From Haloarcula hispanica ATCC 33960 (GTDB lineage Archaea; Halobacteriota; Halobacteria; Halobacteriales; Haloarculaceae): a stretch of DNA of 64,000 bases. The notes below the pieces were generated by a model. It did not search any database, was not told the origin of the DNA, and saw only the letters and a program-made list of their open reading frames with translations. Shown one piece after another: positions 23,381 through 32,618 of this stretch. A program made the translations under genes and the position numbers. Location of the stretch: contig NC_015948.1 in assembly GCF_000223905.1 (NCBI RefSeq), positions 1,488,001-1,552,000 of the forward strand. The letters run 5' to 3'. The stretch's first letter is position 1. Every line of letters begins with the position of its first letter.

Positions 23381-26068
23381 ATGAGCGTCGACCGCGTTCG
23401 TGGCGTCGTCGTCGACATCGAGGAGCCGAAGACGGTGAACACCCAGTACGGCGAGAGCGACCTCTGTGAGGTGACTATCCGGCCGGACCGCGGGGCCGGC
23501 GAGCCGACGACGGTGACGCTCTGGGGGAAGTGGACCGAGAACGCCGCCGTCATCGAGACGGGGATGGAGGTCGCCGTCTACAACCCCGACGAGCGGGAGT
23601 ATCAGGGCGAGCAGCAGTACTCCGTCGGCGGCGACGCCACCCTCGTCGTCCAGCCGGATTTCCTCGTCGACGTGACCGACATCCGGGCGTGGGTACAGTG
23701 CCCGCGGATGTACTACCTCCGGAAACTCGACGGCGCAGAGCACGCCTACCCGCTGGTGAAAGGGACCGTCGTCCACGAGGTCTTTGGCGACTTACTTCGG
23801 GGCCGGGACCTCGATACCGCTATCGAGGAACAGGTCGACGCCGCCGGCCTCGACATCGGACTGCTCGGCCGGGAGGCCGACGAGGTGGCCGGGGACGTGC
23901 GCGACCACGCGTCGGCCATCCAGGGGTGGCTCCAGCAGGGGACGCTTACTGAAACTGATGAGTGGCGCTCCGAGATGACGCTCATCTCCGAGCGGTTCGG
24001 GATGAAAGGGCGGGCCGACGCCGTCCGGCGGGGGATGCCCGTCGAACTCAAGACCGGCAAGAACACCAAGCGGGAGCCCCGCTTCCAGGACAAGATTCAG
24101 GCGACAGCGTACGCGCTGATGCTGGGCGAACGCGCTGCCGGCGCGGGCAGCGCCGTCGACGCCGCGCCGGACACAGGCACGCTTCTCTACACGAAAAACG
24201 CCGCCGTCGACCGCAACGAGGAGAGCGGCGACCTCTCGCCGGCCAAGGAGTTCTCTATCGGGAGCGGCCTGCTGAACTACGTCGTCCGGACCCGCAACGC
24301 GATTGCGGCGATGGAGTACGATTCGGGCGTGCCGACGGGCTACGAGGCAAACGCGAAGTGCGAGTACTGCTTCGAGCAGGACACCTGTATGGCCGTCTCC
24401 GGCCGGCTCGATCAAGAATCCAAGGCCGGAACGGTCGGTCGAGCGGTGCCGGAGGAGGAACTGGACTACTTCGAGCGGTTCTACACGGCAATCGAGGCCG
24501 AGCGCCGTGCTGTCCACCGGGAGTACGCAAAGCTCTGGGAGCAAACGCCCGAAGAGCGCGCCGACAACGACCGGGCGCTCATCGGTCTCGAACCGACCGG
24601 CCGCCGGGAACTCGACGGCGGCCGCTGGGAACTCCGCGCGACAGGGACCGGTGCCGTCTCGAAGATCCGCGAAGGCAATCTCGTGCTCGCCAGCGACGGC
24701 GACCCGGTGACCGGCAACGCCGAACTGGCCCGCGTGGAACGTCTCGGCGAAGAAATCGTCGTCACGGCCGACGAGCCGCTGGACCTCCGCCGACTGGACG
24801 TGTATCCCTCCGAACTGACGACCGACCGGCTCCAGAACGCGCTCCACGACGCCGTGCTCCTCCAGTCGCCCGAGCAGAAAGACGTGCTGTTCGGGCGGCG
24901 CGAGCCGGAGTTCAATCCGGTCGAGGAGACGTTCATCGACAACAACGACGCGCAGAACGAGGCCGTCCAGCTAGCCGTCGGCGCGGCGGACTTCGCGCTC
25001 GTCCACGGCCCGCCTGGCACGGGCAAAACGTACACGCTGGCGCGGATGGTTCGGGCCCTCGTTGCTCGCGGTGACCGAGTGCTGCTCTCGGCGTTCACCA
25101 ACCGCGCCGTCGACAATCTGCTGGAGGCGCTGGAAGAACAGGGCTACACCGATATCGTCCGAGTCGGCACGGAGAGCGGCGTCCGCGATGACATGCAGAA
25201 ATACCGACTGGAGACCAGCGGCGACCCCGGCGAATGTGCGAGTCGGCTCCAGGGCGCGCAGGTCGTCGCAGCGACCACGGCCACCTGCGGCGGGAGCACG
25301 CTCCAGACCCAGGAGTTCGACGTCGCGGTCGTCGACGAGGCCGGCCAGCTGACCGAACCGGGGACGCTCGCGGCGACGACGCTCGCCGACCGATTCGTGC
25401 TCGTCGGCGACCACCAGCAGCTCCCGCCAGTGGTCCAGTCCGAGGACGAGACGCTGTCGACCTCGCTGTTCGAGCGGCTCATCGACGCCCACCCGGAAGC
25501 CGGCGTAATGTTGGACCGGCAGTACCGGATGGCACAGCACATCCAGGCCTTCGCCTCGCGGGAGTTCTACGACGGGCAGTTGCGGCCGGCGACCGGCGAG
25601 GTAGCCGCCCAGCGGCTCGACGACCTCGGCGGCGTCTCAATGGCTGACTTGCCAGAGATACTTCAGGACCGCGTGGCGTTCGTCGCCCCCGACGGAAGCC
25701 AGGTCGGCAACACCAACCCGGCTGAGGCCGACCGCATCGCCGAAATCGTCGCGTCGTACCGATCCGCAGGAGTTCCGGCCAACGATATCGGTGTCATCGC
25801 GCCGTACCGCGCCCAGGTCGCGGAGATTTCCAAGCGCCTGCCGGACGTGACCGTCGACACGGTCGACCGGTTCCAGGGGTCGAGCAAGGAGGTTATCGTC
25901 ATCTCCTTCGTCGCCACGGGCACGCTCGACAGCCCCATCTTCGAGGATTACCGGCGCATCAACGTCGCGCTCACGCGAGCGAAGAAGGCGCTCGTCCTCG
26001 TCGGCGACGGCGACGCACTGGCGACCGACGAGGTGTACGGCCGAATGGTCGAGTGGGCGCGGGGCTGA
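23381..26068 (+). CDS. Dna2-like nuclease-helicase (Cas4-type nuclease fused to SF1 helicase)
   Basis: The ATG at 23381 gives 895 residues. An N-terminal OB-fold (1-95) is followed by a RecB/Cas4-type nuclease: one Cys in VQCPRMYYLRKL (Cys 107) and three in CEYCFEQDTC (about 326-335) for a 4Fe-4S cluster, with GRADAV...PVELKTGK as the D and ExK catalytic motif. Then comes an SF1B helicase: GPPGTGKT (about 543), VVDEAGQLTEPG, LVGDHQQLPPVV, LDRQYRM, DTVDRFQGSSKEV, and ALTRAKKALVLVG. This order equals eukaryotic/archaeal Dna2, which trims flaps and resects DNA ends. It is transcribed toward the PH-domain gene, with stops abutting at 26068/26069. Confidence 0.9.
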   Translation: MSVDRVRGVVVDIEEPKTVNTQYGESDLCEVTIRPDRGAGEPTTVTLWGKWTENAAVIETGMEVAVYNPDEREYQGEQQYSVGGDATLVVQPDFLVDVTDIRAWVQCPRMYYLRKLDGAEHAYPLVKGTVVHEVFGDLLRGRDLDTAIEEQVDAAGLDIGLLGREADEVAGDVRDHASAIQGWLQQGTLTETDEWRSEMTLISERFGMKGRADAVRRGMPVELKTGKNTKREPRFQDKIQATAYALMLGERAAGAGSAVDAAPDTGTLLYTKNAAVDRNEESGDLSPAKEFSIGSGLLNYVVRTRNAIAAMEYDSGVPTGYEANAKCEYCFEQDTCMAVSGRLDQESKAGTVGRAVPEEELDYFERFYTAIEAERRAVHREYAKLWEQTPEERADNDRALIGLEPTGRRELDGGRWELRATGTGAVSKIREGNLVLASDGDPVTGNAELARVERLGEEIVVTADEPLDLRRLDVYPSELTTDRLQNALHDAVLLQSPEQKDVLFGRREPEFNPVEETFIDNNDAQNEAVQLAVGAADFALVHGPPGTGKTYTLARMVRALVARGDRVLLSAFTNRAVDNLLEALEEQGYTDIVRVGTESGVRDDMQKYRLETSGDPGECASRLQGAQVVAATTATCGGSTLQTQEFDVAVVDEAGQLTEPGTLAATTLADRFVLVGDHQQLPPVVQSEDETLSTSLFERLIDAHPEAGVMLDRQYRMAQHIQAFASREFYDGQLRPATGEVAAQRLDDLGGVSMADLPEILQDRVAFVAPDGSQVGNTNPAEADRIAEIVASYRSAGVPANDIGVIAPYRAQVAEISKRLPDVTVDTVDRFQGSSKEVIVISFVATGTLDSPIFEDYRRINVALTRAKKALVLVGDGDALATDEVYGRMVEWARG

Positions 26069-27754
26069 CTACGCGTCCGCGTCGCTAGCCCTGTCGCCCG
26101 TCCGCAGCCCTGCGACGTGTGCGGTGAGGCGCTCCCGAAGCGTGTCTCTGAGTTCTTTTGCGATGTCCTCGTCGATGTCGTACACCCGGGCGATACCACC
26201 GAGAAGGCTCGACGAACTCGCCGTGTCGGCCCCCACAGTCGCCAGGTCGCGACGGCGCTGGAACGGGGACCGCGTGACGAACACCGTCTGAAGCCGGTAG
26301 TACGGGACGATTCGCGTCGTCCGCCGCCAGAACCCGCTCCGGGTCGCCAGCACGGACTCGTCCAGGTCGTACCCACGGTGTCGCCAGCGAAGGTGGGCTG
26401 CCGGCACAACTGTGAGGAAGAGGAGGGCGGCGACCCACCAGTAGCCCGTCTCCAGCACCAGCGAGTCCACGGCGTAGGCGACTGCAGTGAGCCCGGCCGC
26501 GGCCAGTGAAAAGCGCGCGAGATACCGTCTGCGGGCGCGCTTCGGCGACCGGTCGAAGTCGAGGTCACCGAACGGCTCTATGTCACGGGCCAGTTCGTAC
26601 ACCTCCTCGCGAGGTGCGAGTGGAACGGCGACGCCCTGACTGGACTGCTGGTTGCCACCGCTGTAGCCGGCCGTCTCGACGGCCAGCGTCGCGTAGCCGA
26701 ACCGCCGCATCAGGACGTTCTCTCGAATAGTGACCGTCTGGACCTTCTCCAGCGGGATGTTGCCGCTGTAGCGGCGCAACAGCCCCCGCTCGTACCGGAG
26801 GTCGCCGTCAGCCTGCGTGAGCTGGAAGCCGTAGTACTCGATGACGGTCAGCGCCACGCTGACGACCAGTGCGAGTAGGAGGAACTGGACGACGGAGAGT
26901 ACGGCAAAGACGGCGAGCCGCGTGGTTTCCGGTGAGCCGGTCAGCCAGCGAACTACCGGCCCGCTCAGCGATGCGCCAGCAAGGGTCGCATTGAACCGCA
27001 GAACCGCCCAGACGACGTCCATCCCAAGCGGGAGTGACGCCAGCGTCAGGACCGGCGCGGCCGGCCGAACGGAGACGAGCGCGTACGTCAGGAGTTCGCG
27101 CTGGTCGAACGCGAACAGCAGCGATCCGTCCGGCTCGTCGCGTTCCGCCGTGTCCGATTCGGAAACCGGTTCCCCGAGGTCATTCCTCGACTGAGTGTCG
27201 CCAGTGTGTGTCGGTTTGGGGCCGGTCACGCCGGGCAGATCGGCGTGGGCCGACCGGCCAGGTGTCGCAGCTTCGGACACCGCGTCGGCGGTGGCTGTCT
27301 CTGCCTCGGCGGCCTGGTCCCGGTCGTGGGTCCGCACGTAGTTCCGCAGGCGTTTGACCTCGGCCTCGTCGACTGCGTCCAGCGTAGCCTCCGTCGCGCT
27401 GCCACCGGCCGTCTCGAAGCGGACGATTGCGAGTCCGAGCAGGCGGTTAAGGATGTTCTGCTCGACGTCTAAGTTCTGGACGCGGCCCAGCGGAATCTGG
27501 CGGGACTGCCTGGCGAAGACGCCGGATTCGACAGTAAGCGTGTCGCCGTCGAGTTCGTACTGAAAACGGAAATAGCGCGCCAGCGCGTAGCCGCTAAACG
27601 TCAGCGCGCCGAGCAGGCCGAGTAACGGAACCGCAAACGCTGGCAGTCCGAGCATTCCGGTTCCCAGTGACCCGCCGAAGAAGCCGAAGAAGCCGCCTTG
27701 TAGCGCCGCTCGGGCGACGCTCAGAACCGCACTTCGCGGGTGGAGCCGGTTCAT
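26069..27754 (-). CDS. PH domain-containing membrane protein, large subunit (YdbT-like)
   Basis: The 561-residue protein has three bPH_2 (DUF304) domains, each following membrane helix pairs: RFQYELDGDTLTVESGVFARQSRQIPLGRVQNLDV (domain 1), FQLTQADGDLRYERGLLRRYSGNIPLEKVQTV (2) and DESVLATRSGFWRRTTRIVPYYRLQTV (3). About six transmembrane helices separate them. An acidic insertion of about 70 residues (145-215) lies between the first and second. Such pairs are of unknown function but are conserved in haloarchaea and Firmicutes, proposed to act at the membrane. ATGA overlap with the gene at 27751-28212 shows a two-gene operon. Confidence 0.88.
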   Translation of the reverse strand: MNRLHPRSAVLSVARAALQGGFFGFFGGSLGTGMLGLPAFAVPLLGLLGALTFSGYALARYFRFQYELDGDTLTVESGVFARQSRQIPLGRVQNLDVEQNILNRLLGLAIVRFETAGGSATEATLDAVDEAEVKRLRNYVRTHDRDQAAEAETATADAVSEAATPGRSAHADLPGVTGPKPTHTGDTQSRNDLGEPVSESDTAERDEPDGSLLFAFDQRELLTYALVSVRPAAPVLTLASLPLGMDVVWAVLRFNATLAGASLSGPVVRWLTGSPETTRLAVFAVLSVVQFLLLALVVSVALTVIEYYGFQLTQADGDLRYERGLLRRYSGNIPLEKVQTVTIRENVLMRRFGYATLAVETAGYSGGNQQSSQGVAVPLAPREEVYELARDIEPFGDLDFDRSPKRARRRYLARFSLAAAGLTAVAYAVDSLVLETGYWWVAALLFLTVVPAAHLRWRHRGYDLDESVLATRSGFWRRTTRIVPYYRLQTVFVTRSPFQRRRDLATVGADTASSSSLLGGIARVYDIDEDIAKELRDTLRERLTAHVAGLRTGDRASDADA

Positions 27755-28212
27755 ACCGCGTCCGTGGCCTCGCTCTCGTTCGCGAGGTCACGGAGTTGTT
27801 CTCGCAATTCGGTGGCTCGTTCGGGCCGCAGGCCTGGAATCGTGATGTCCGCGCCGCGGGTCCCAGCAGTGTAGACGACGACACTCGCCAGCCCGATAGC
27901 TCGCTCTACTGGGCCGCGCGTGGTGTCGACGTGCTGTACACGAACGTACGGGACCGACGTGTCGGTCCGGGTGACGACACCGCGAAGGAGAAAGAGCGCG
28001 TCGTCCTGTAGGTCAAAACGCCAAATCCGGTGGGCAGCGATGGCATGGGCAACACCCAGAAGCACCAGCACAACCCAGCCGCCGACGACCACCGTCTGTG
28101 GCAGTGAAACCGCGAACCGGTCGACAAGATACGCGATGACACCGAGCACCGACGCCTGGATAACTGTCGACAGAACCCACAGCAGTCTCACTCGCGGGTG
28201 AAGCGACTCCAT
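27751..28212 (-). CDS. PH domain-containing protein, small partner (YdbS-like)
   Basis: This 153-residue protein has two transmembrane helices (LLWVLSTVIQASVLGVIAYLV and VVVGGWVVLVLLGVAHAIAA), then a single bPH_2 domain with DLQDDALFLLRGVVTRTDTSVPYVRVQHVDTT. This is the small partner usually encoded before the three-domain protein; the stop overlaps the next ATG by 4 bp. A hetero-complex of the two is expected by analogy with YdbS/YdbT (role unproven). It starts 150 bp from the divergent lipoprotein gene at 28362. Confidence 0.88.
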   Translation of the reverse strand: MESLHPRVRLLWVLSTVIQASVLGVIAYLVDRFAVSLPQTVVVGGWVVLVLLGVAHAIAAHRIWRFDLQDDALFLLRGVVTRTDTSVPYVRVQHVDTTRGPVERAIGLASVVVYTAGTRGADITIPGLRPERATELREQLRDLANESEATDAV

Positions 28213-28330
28213 GTCTCACCCGTGGGGCCGGCCGCGGATTAACGGTTTGGCTCAGGGGCGAAATTGGAAGAGTTCCGGTCCACGCACGGACCAAACTATG
28301 GGCGGAATCGTCCGAGACTTCGAAAAATCT

Positions 28331-28340
28331 CTTTGTATAG
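28331..28340 (+). promoter_or_regulatory. TATA-like box of the Met-rich lipoprotein
   Basis: CTTTGTATAG ends 22 bp before the ATG at 28362, suiting leaderless transcription. The 50 bp before it are A/T-rich (CGAAAAATCT). Confidence 0.4.
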
Positions 28341-28361
28341 CCCCGACGCCGGACAAAGCGT

Positions 28362-28688
28362 ATGTCACGAAGCCGACGGACGTTTCTGACGACGCTCGCC
28401 GCTGCAAGTGTCACGCTCCCGCTCGCTGGCTGTGCCGGCGGCGACGAGCGATCCGGAGACGAGGGGACGGATACAATGAACGACGGGGCGACTGGTTCGA
28501 TGGAGGATGAAGGGATGACTGACTCCATGACGGGCGGCGAAGCGAGCGGCTCGATGGAGCAGGTGAACGAAACGGAGTCGATGGGACCCGGCGCAATGAC
28601 CGAGTCGATGACGGAGTCCACGGCTGGCGAGTCGATGGGTGACGACGTGACGAACGACACGATGGCCGAAAACGAGACGGCGTCGTGA
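28362..28688 (+). CDS. Tat-exported lipoprotein, Met/Ser/Glu-rich repeat
   Basis: The 108-residue protein has a twin-arginine signal (SRRTFLTTLAAASVTLPL) ending in the lipobox LAGC, so the mature lipoprotein begins at Cys 24 and is exported by Tat, the usual route for haloarchaeal lipoproteins. The mature part has no globular domain: it is made of short repeats of Ser-Met-Thr/Glu (for example TESMTES, GSMEQV, MGPGAMTESM), with 15 or so Met residues and many Asp/Glu. Metal binding (copper or silver through Met) is a speculation from composition. It stands alone between divergent PH-protein and convergent lhr genes. Confidence 0.8.
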   Translation: MSRSRRTFLTTLAAASVTLPLAGCAGGDERSGDEGTDTMNDGATGSMEDEGMTDSMTGGEASGSMEQVNETESMGPGAMTESMTESTAGESMGDDVTNDTMAENETAS

Positions 28689-28751
28689 GTCGCGCGGTGA
28701 CGACCGCAACAGACTCCGCCGGCCTACACGCGCTCGTTGACCTGGTCGGCC

Positions 28752-31502
28752 TCAGTCGTCAGTCGCGACGGCGCTGTCGTCGCCGTCTCCGTCCGCAATT
28801 TCGTTCAGCACTCGCTGGTGGAAATCCTGTAAGACGGCCGACTCGTCCTCGGCGAGGACCACGTCGCTGGCCATCAGCGTCGCGAGGCCGAAGGCGCGCG
28901 GTGACGGCGAGTCAACGCGAGTCCGGACCACGCCCACGTCGCCGTCCTGCATCGCACGCAGGACGGTTTCGATACCGTCGACGTTGAGCTTGTCCTCCAG
29001 AATCTCGCGGTAGGTCTCCTCGACGACGGCGAAGTCCCCGAGGTCCTCGGCGAACCCCAGCAGCATCTCCGAGGAGACCTGCTGCTCGCTGGCCGACTTC
29101 TCGTAGCCCTTGTAGCGTTTGAGTATCATCAGCGACCGTGTGGCGTTGATACGGAAGTACCGCTGGAGCAGGTCTGTCCCGTCGAGGCTAGCCCGAAGGT
29201 CCGCGCGGGCCGTGTCCGGGTCTAGGTCGCCCACGATCCGCGCGATGTCGACCTTGCGGTTCAGCGGCATCGAGAGCGTGAAGCCGTTGTCGGCGACGGC
29301 GACCTGCACGTTCGCGCTGGCCGCCTGGGCGATGTGGTAGGCCAGCAGCCGCGAGAAGCCGTCGTTGAACCGTCGGCCGTAGTTCGAGTGGACGTGGTAG
29401 TGACGCTCGTACTCGTCGTGGTCCAGCGTCTCCTCGAGGACGAGTCGGTCGGTCGTGGCCACGCTGTCAGGTCCGGCGTAGGCCACCTGCTCGCGGAACA
29501 TCCGGGCGATAGCGCGAACGCTGTTCTCGTCGATGGGGAACCCCCGGAGCCAGTTGCGGACCTCCGACATCCCGCCGTCGGCCAGCCGGTCCAGTAGTTG
29601 GCCCTGGAAGTCCAGTATCTCGCGGCCGAGGTCGTAGGAGAGGGGGAGCCGCTCGGAGAACCACGACGGGACCGTCGGGCGGGCGGCGGTCCGGTCGACG
29701 TACACCTTCGACCCGCGGCGGTAGCGGTACTCGAAGTTGTTCCCACCCAGTACGAACACGTCGCCTTTCTCCAGGGTGTCCAGGTACGACTCGTCCAGTT
29801 GGCCGACCCAGCTGTCGTCGCTCCGGGTGACCACGTCACACGTAAAGGAGTCCGGAATCGTCCCGATGTTGGTCATGTAGATGACCCGCGCGAGCCGACC
29901 CCGTTTGCCGATGAGGTGCTCACCCACGTCGTACTCCTCGTAGTGGTGCTCCCCGTCGGGCGCGTCGTTCGTGTCCCGCCAGATCTTGGCGTAGACGTTC
30001 TTGTCTTCCATCCCCGGGTAGTCGGCGGTCATGTACCGCATCAGCTGCTCCCAGTTCTCGTCGTCGTAGTCCCGGTACGGGTAGGCCCGACGGAGGACGT
30101 TCTTAAACGTCGCCTCGGGACGGACGTCGTTGATAGCCATGCCGTAGACGTGCTGCGTGGCCACGTCCTGTGCGTTCTCAGGGATGAACACGCGGTCGAC
30201 GAAGCCCCGCTCGGCCTTTTCGAGCATTACCGCACACTCCACGAGTTCGTCGCGGTCCAGTGCGATTACGCGACCTTCGACCGTCTCACCGAGCTGGTGG
30301 CCGGCGCGGCCGATGCGCTGGAGCAGCGCGGCGACGGATTTGGGTGAGCCCACCTGTACGACGAGGTCGATGTGAGGCATGTCGATGCCCAGTTCCAGGC
30401 TCGTCGAGGTCGTCACCACGTCCAGCGTCCCGGCTTTCAGCGACTCCTCGATATCGCGGCGCTTCTCCTTCGAGAGCGAACCGTGGTGGCAGCCGGAGTT
30501 CGATTCGTCGTAGCCGTCGAACTTCTCACGAAGATTATGCAGGACGCGTTCGGCCCCAGAGCGCGTGTTCGTGAAGACGAGCGTGTTGGTGTGTGACTGG
30601 ATGTGGTCGTGGAGCTGGGTGTAGAACCGCTCGGTGACGATGTCCCGCGGCGTGTTGATGAGGTCGTCTGCCGGACAGGACAGCTCCATGTCGAAATCGC
30701 GGGCGAAGCGCGTGTCGACGATCTCGTAGTCCCGAGGGTCGCCGCCGGGTTCTGCGCGGCCGACCAGAAACTCTGCGACGGTGTCCAGCGGCTCGACGGT
30801 GGCCGAACAGCCGATTCGCGTGGGCGATTCCTCGACCATCTCCTCTAGCCGCTCCAGCGACACGGAGAGGTGGGTCCCGCGCTTGTTCTCGGCGAGGCTG
30901 TGGATCTCGTCGACGATGACGTACTCGATGGTTTCGAGCTTCTTTTTGAACTTCGGCGAGTTCAGCAGGATGGCCAGCGTCTCCGGCGTCGTATTGAGGA
31001 TATGCGGCGTCGTTTCGAGCATCGCCTGGCGCTCGCTGTCGCTGGTGTCGCCGTGACGGATGGCGTGTCGGATTTCCACGTCTTCGCCGCGCTCCTCAAG
31101 CTTGGCCGTGATGCCGTCGAGGGGCTGTCCGAGGTTGCGGTGGATGTCGTTGGCCAGCGACTTCAGCGGCGAGACATAGAGGCAGTAGACGGAGTTCTCA
31201 AGCTCGTCTTCGCGGGCCTTCCCGAACAGTTCGTTGATGATACCGGTAAAGGAGGCCAGCGTCTTGCCGCTCCCCGTCGGTGCGCAGATCAGCGCGTTCT
31301 CGCGCTCGTGGATGAGCGGGATGGCCTCTTTCTGTGGCGGCGTGAAGAAGCCGCCGTTGCCGGGGACGAACTCGCCGAACTGTTCGACCCACCACTCCTG
31401 AACGACGGGCGCGAGGCGGGAAAGCACCTCGGCGTCGTCGATGTCGACCGCCTCCGGGTCGAAAGTCGGGTCCGTCGCTGCGAGACGCTCGCGTCCTCCC
31501 AT
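28752..31502 (-). CDS. lhr: Lhr-type ATP-dependent helicase
   Basis: The 916-residue protein is a superfamily 2 helicase: Q-like motif FTPPQKEAIPLI, Walker A APTGSGKT (74-81), DEIH box (198-201), SATVEPLDTV (motif III), SLELGIDMPHIDLVVQVGSP (motif V) and QRIGRAGHQ (motif VI). The winged-helix and Lhr-specific domain follow from about 430 (YMTNIGTIPDSFTCDV, YRYRRGSKVYVDR). The length fits the archaeal Lhr core family (about 850-950), which unwinds forked DNA and RNA/DNA hybrids in repair. It starts at the ATG at 31500-31502, divergent from the aldolase gene at 31600. Confidence 0.9.
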   Translation of the reverse strand: MGGRERLAATDPTFDPEAVDIDDAEVLSRLAPVVQEWWVEQFGEFVPGNGGFFTPPQKEAIPLIHERENALICAPTGSGKTLASFTGIINELFGKAREDELENSVYCLYVSPLKSLANDIHRNLGQPLDGITAKLEERGEDVEIRHAIRHGDTSDSERQAMLETTPHILNTTPETLAILLNSPKFKKKLETIEYVIVDEIHSLAENKRGTHLSVSLERLEEMVEESPTRIGCSATVEPLDTVAEFLVGRAEPGGDPRDYEIVDTRFARDFDMELSCPADDLINTPRDIVTERFYTQLHDHIQSHTNTLVFTNTRSGAERVLHNLREKFDGYDESNSGCHHGSLSKEKRRDIEESLKAGTLDVVTTSTSLELGIDMPHIDLVVQVGSPKSVAALLQRIGRAGHQLGETVEGRVIALDRDELVECAVMLEKAERGFVDRVFIPENAQDVATQHVYGMAINDVRPEATFKNVLRRAYPYRDYDDENWEQLMRYMTADYPGMEDKNVYAKIWRDTNDAPDGEHHYEEYDVGEHLIGKRGRLARVIYMTNIGTIPDSFTCDVVTRSDDSWVGQLDESYLDTLEKGDVFVLGGNNFEYRYRRGSKVYVDRTAARPTVPSWFSERLPLSYDLGREILDFQGQLLDRLADGGMSEVRNWLRGFPIDENSVRAIARMFREQVAYAGPDSVATTDRLVLEETLDHDEYERHYHVHSNYGRRFNDGFSRLLAYHIAQAASANVQVAVADNGFTLSMPLNRKVDIARIVGDLDPDTARADLRASLDGTDLLQRYFRINATRSLMILKRYKGYEKSASEQQVSSEMLLGFAEDLGDFAVVEETYREILEDKLNVDGIETVLRAMQDGDVGVVRTRVDSPSPRAFGLATLMASDVVLAEDESAVLQDFHQRVLNEIADGDGDDSAVATDD

Positions 31503-31599
31503 TGTCGGCTCTTACCGACCAGTAGGACCGCCACGGCAAGTGGGTTCCGCCATATCGACGGGGAAAACGCCTAAGCGACCACCGTGTCTGGCCTGGGGC

Positions 31600-32472
31600 A
31601 TGGCCGAATCCTTCGACGTACTGACGCCGCTGGTGACGCCGTTCGACGCCGACGGCGACCTCGATGTGGATGGCCTGAAATCACTGGTCCGGCACGTCGC
31701 CACGACCGGCGTCGACGGCATCGTCCCCTGCGGGACGACCGGCGAGTTCGAGACGCTCTCACCCGGGGAGTACCGGACCGTCGTCCGAACCACGACAGAG
31801 ACAGTGCCCGAGGACTGCCGCGTCATCGTCGGGACAGCCGCCACCGACGTTGCGACCGTCCACGAGCGGATGGCGTTCGCCGCCGAGCAGGGCGCAGACA
31901 GCACGCTGGTCGTGCCGTCGTACTACGGCGGCCAGGCCAGCGGGGCAGGCAACGAGGCGTACTTCGAATCGGTTCTGGCCGACGTGCCGCTGCCCGTCTA
32001 CCTCTACAACATCCCCGGGGCCGTCGGACAGGAGCTATCCGTCGACACGGTCGCCGCGCTCGCTCAGTCCGACGCCGTCGCGGGGCTCAAGGACTCCTCT
32101 GGCGACCTCCCGTACGTCACTGCGGTCCTGAACCAGACGCCCGAGGACTTCACCGTCTATCAGGGCCACGACGGCCTGTTCGTCCCGTCGCTCGTGCTGG
32201 GCGGCGACGGCGGCGTCAGCGCGCTCTCCCATCTATTGTACAGCGAGCTAGAACGAGCGGGCACCGCCGTCGCCAACGGCGACGTGGCGGAAGCCAGAGC
32301 GGTCCAGCGGAAGATCCTCTCACCACTCTCAGAAGCGTGTGCCGAGTTCGGTTTCGCGCCCACCGTGAAGGCGTTGCTTGCCGACCGCGGCATCATCGAC
32401 CACGCGACGGTGCGGCCGCCCCGGGACTCGCTCTCACCGGACGCAGTAGCGTCCGTGACCGGGCTGTTGTAG
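31600..32472 (+). CDS. DapA/KDG-aldolase family protein
   Basis: The ATG at 31600 gives 290 residues of a class I aldolase TIM barrel. Diagnostic points are GTTGE (45-49), the Tyr of YLYNIPG (136) and the Schiff-base Lys of VAGLKDSSGD (164). The family includes dihydrodipicolinate synthase and 2-keto-3-deoxygluconate (KDG/KDPG) aldolase. No lysine-pathway gene is near. The N-terminus FDVLTPLVTPFDADGDLD resembles the sugar-acid branch, so KDG aldolase is a likely role, which would fit the presence of gfcR in this window. Assignment within the family needs phylogeny. It is divergent from lhr; the in-frame upstream frame to 31441 overlaps lhr and is rejected. Confidence 0.85.
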   Translation: MAESFDVLTPLVTPFDADGDLDVDGLKSLVRHVATTGVDGIVPCGTTGEFETLSPGEYRTVVRTTTETVPEDCRVIVGTAATDVATVHERMAFAAEQGADSTLVVPSYYGGQASGAGNEAYFESVLADVPLPVYLYNIPGAVGQELSVDTVAALAQSDAVAGLKDSSGDLPYVTAVLNQTPEDFTVYQGHDGLFVPSLVLGGDGGVSALSHLLYSELERAGTAVANGDVAEARAVQRKILSPLSEACAEFGFAPTVKALLADRGIIDHATVRPPRDSLSPDAVASVTGLL

Positions 32473-32618
32473 TGGCAATCAGAACGCGCTGTCCTGTATA
32501 TCGAGTCCCGCTGTCGCGGACGGGTGTGTCGTTGTCCATCGATAGCGAGCTCTGAGACTCAAATGGCCCTGTGAGGTTCCACGAGATTCATTACGCTGGG
32601 CGGCAGTGAACGCAATAT

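Noticed and set aside
23381-26068. Reading the nuclease-helicase as CRISPR-associated Cas4
   Set aside because: No CRISPR repeats or other cas genes are in the window, and the helicase fusion is Dna2-like.
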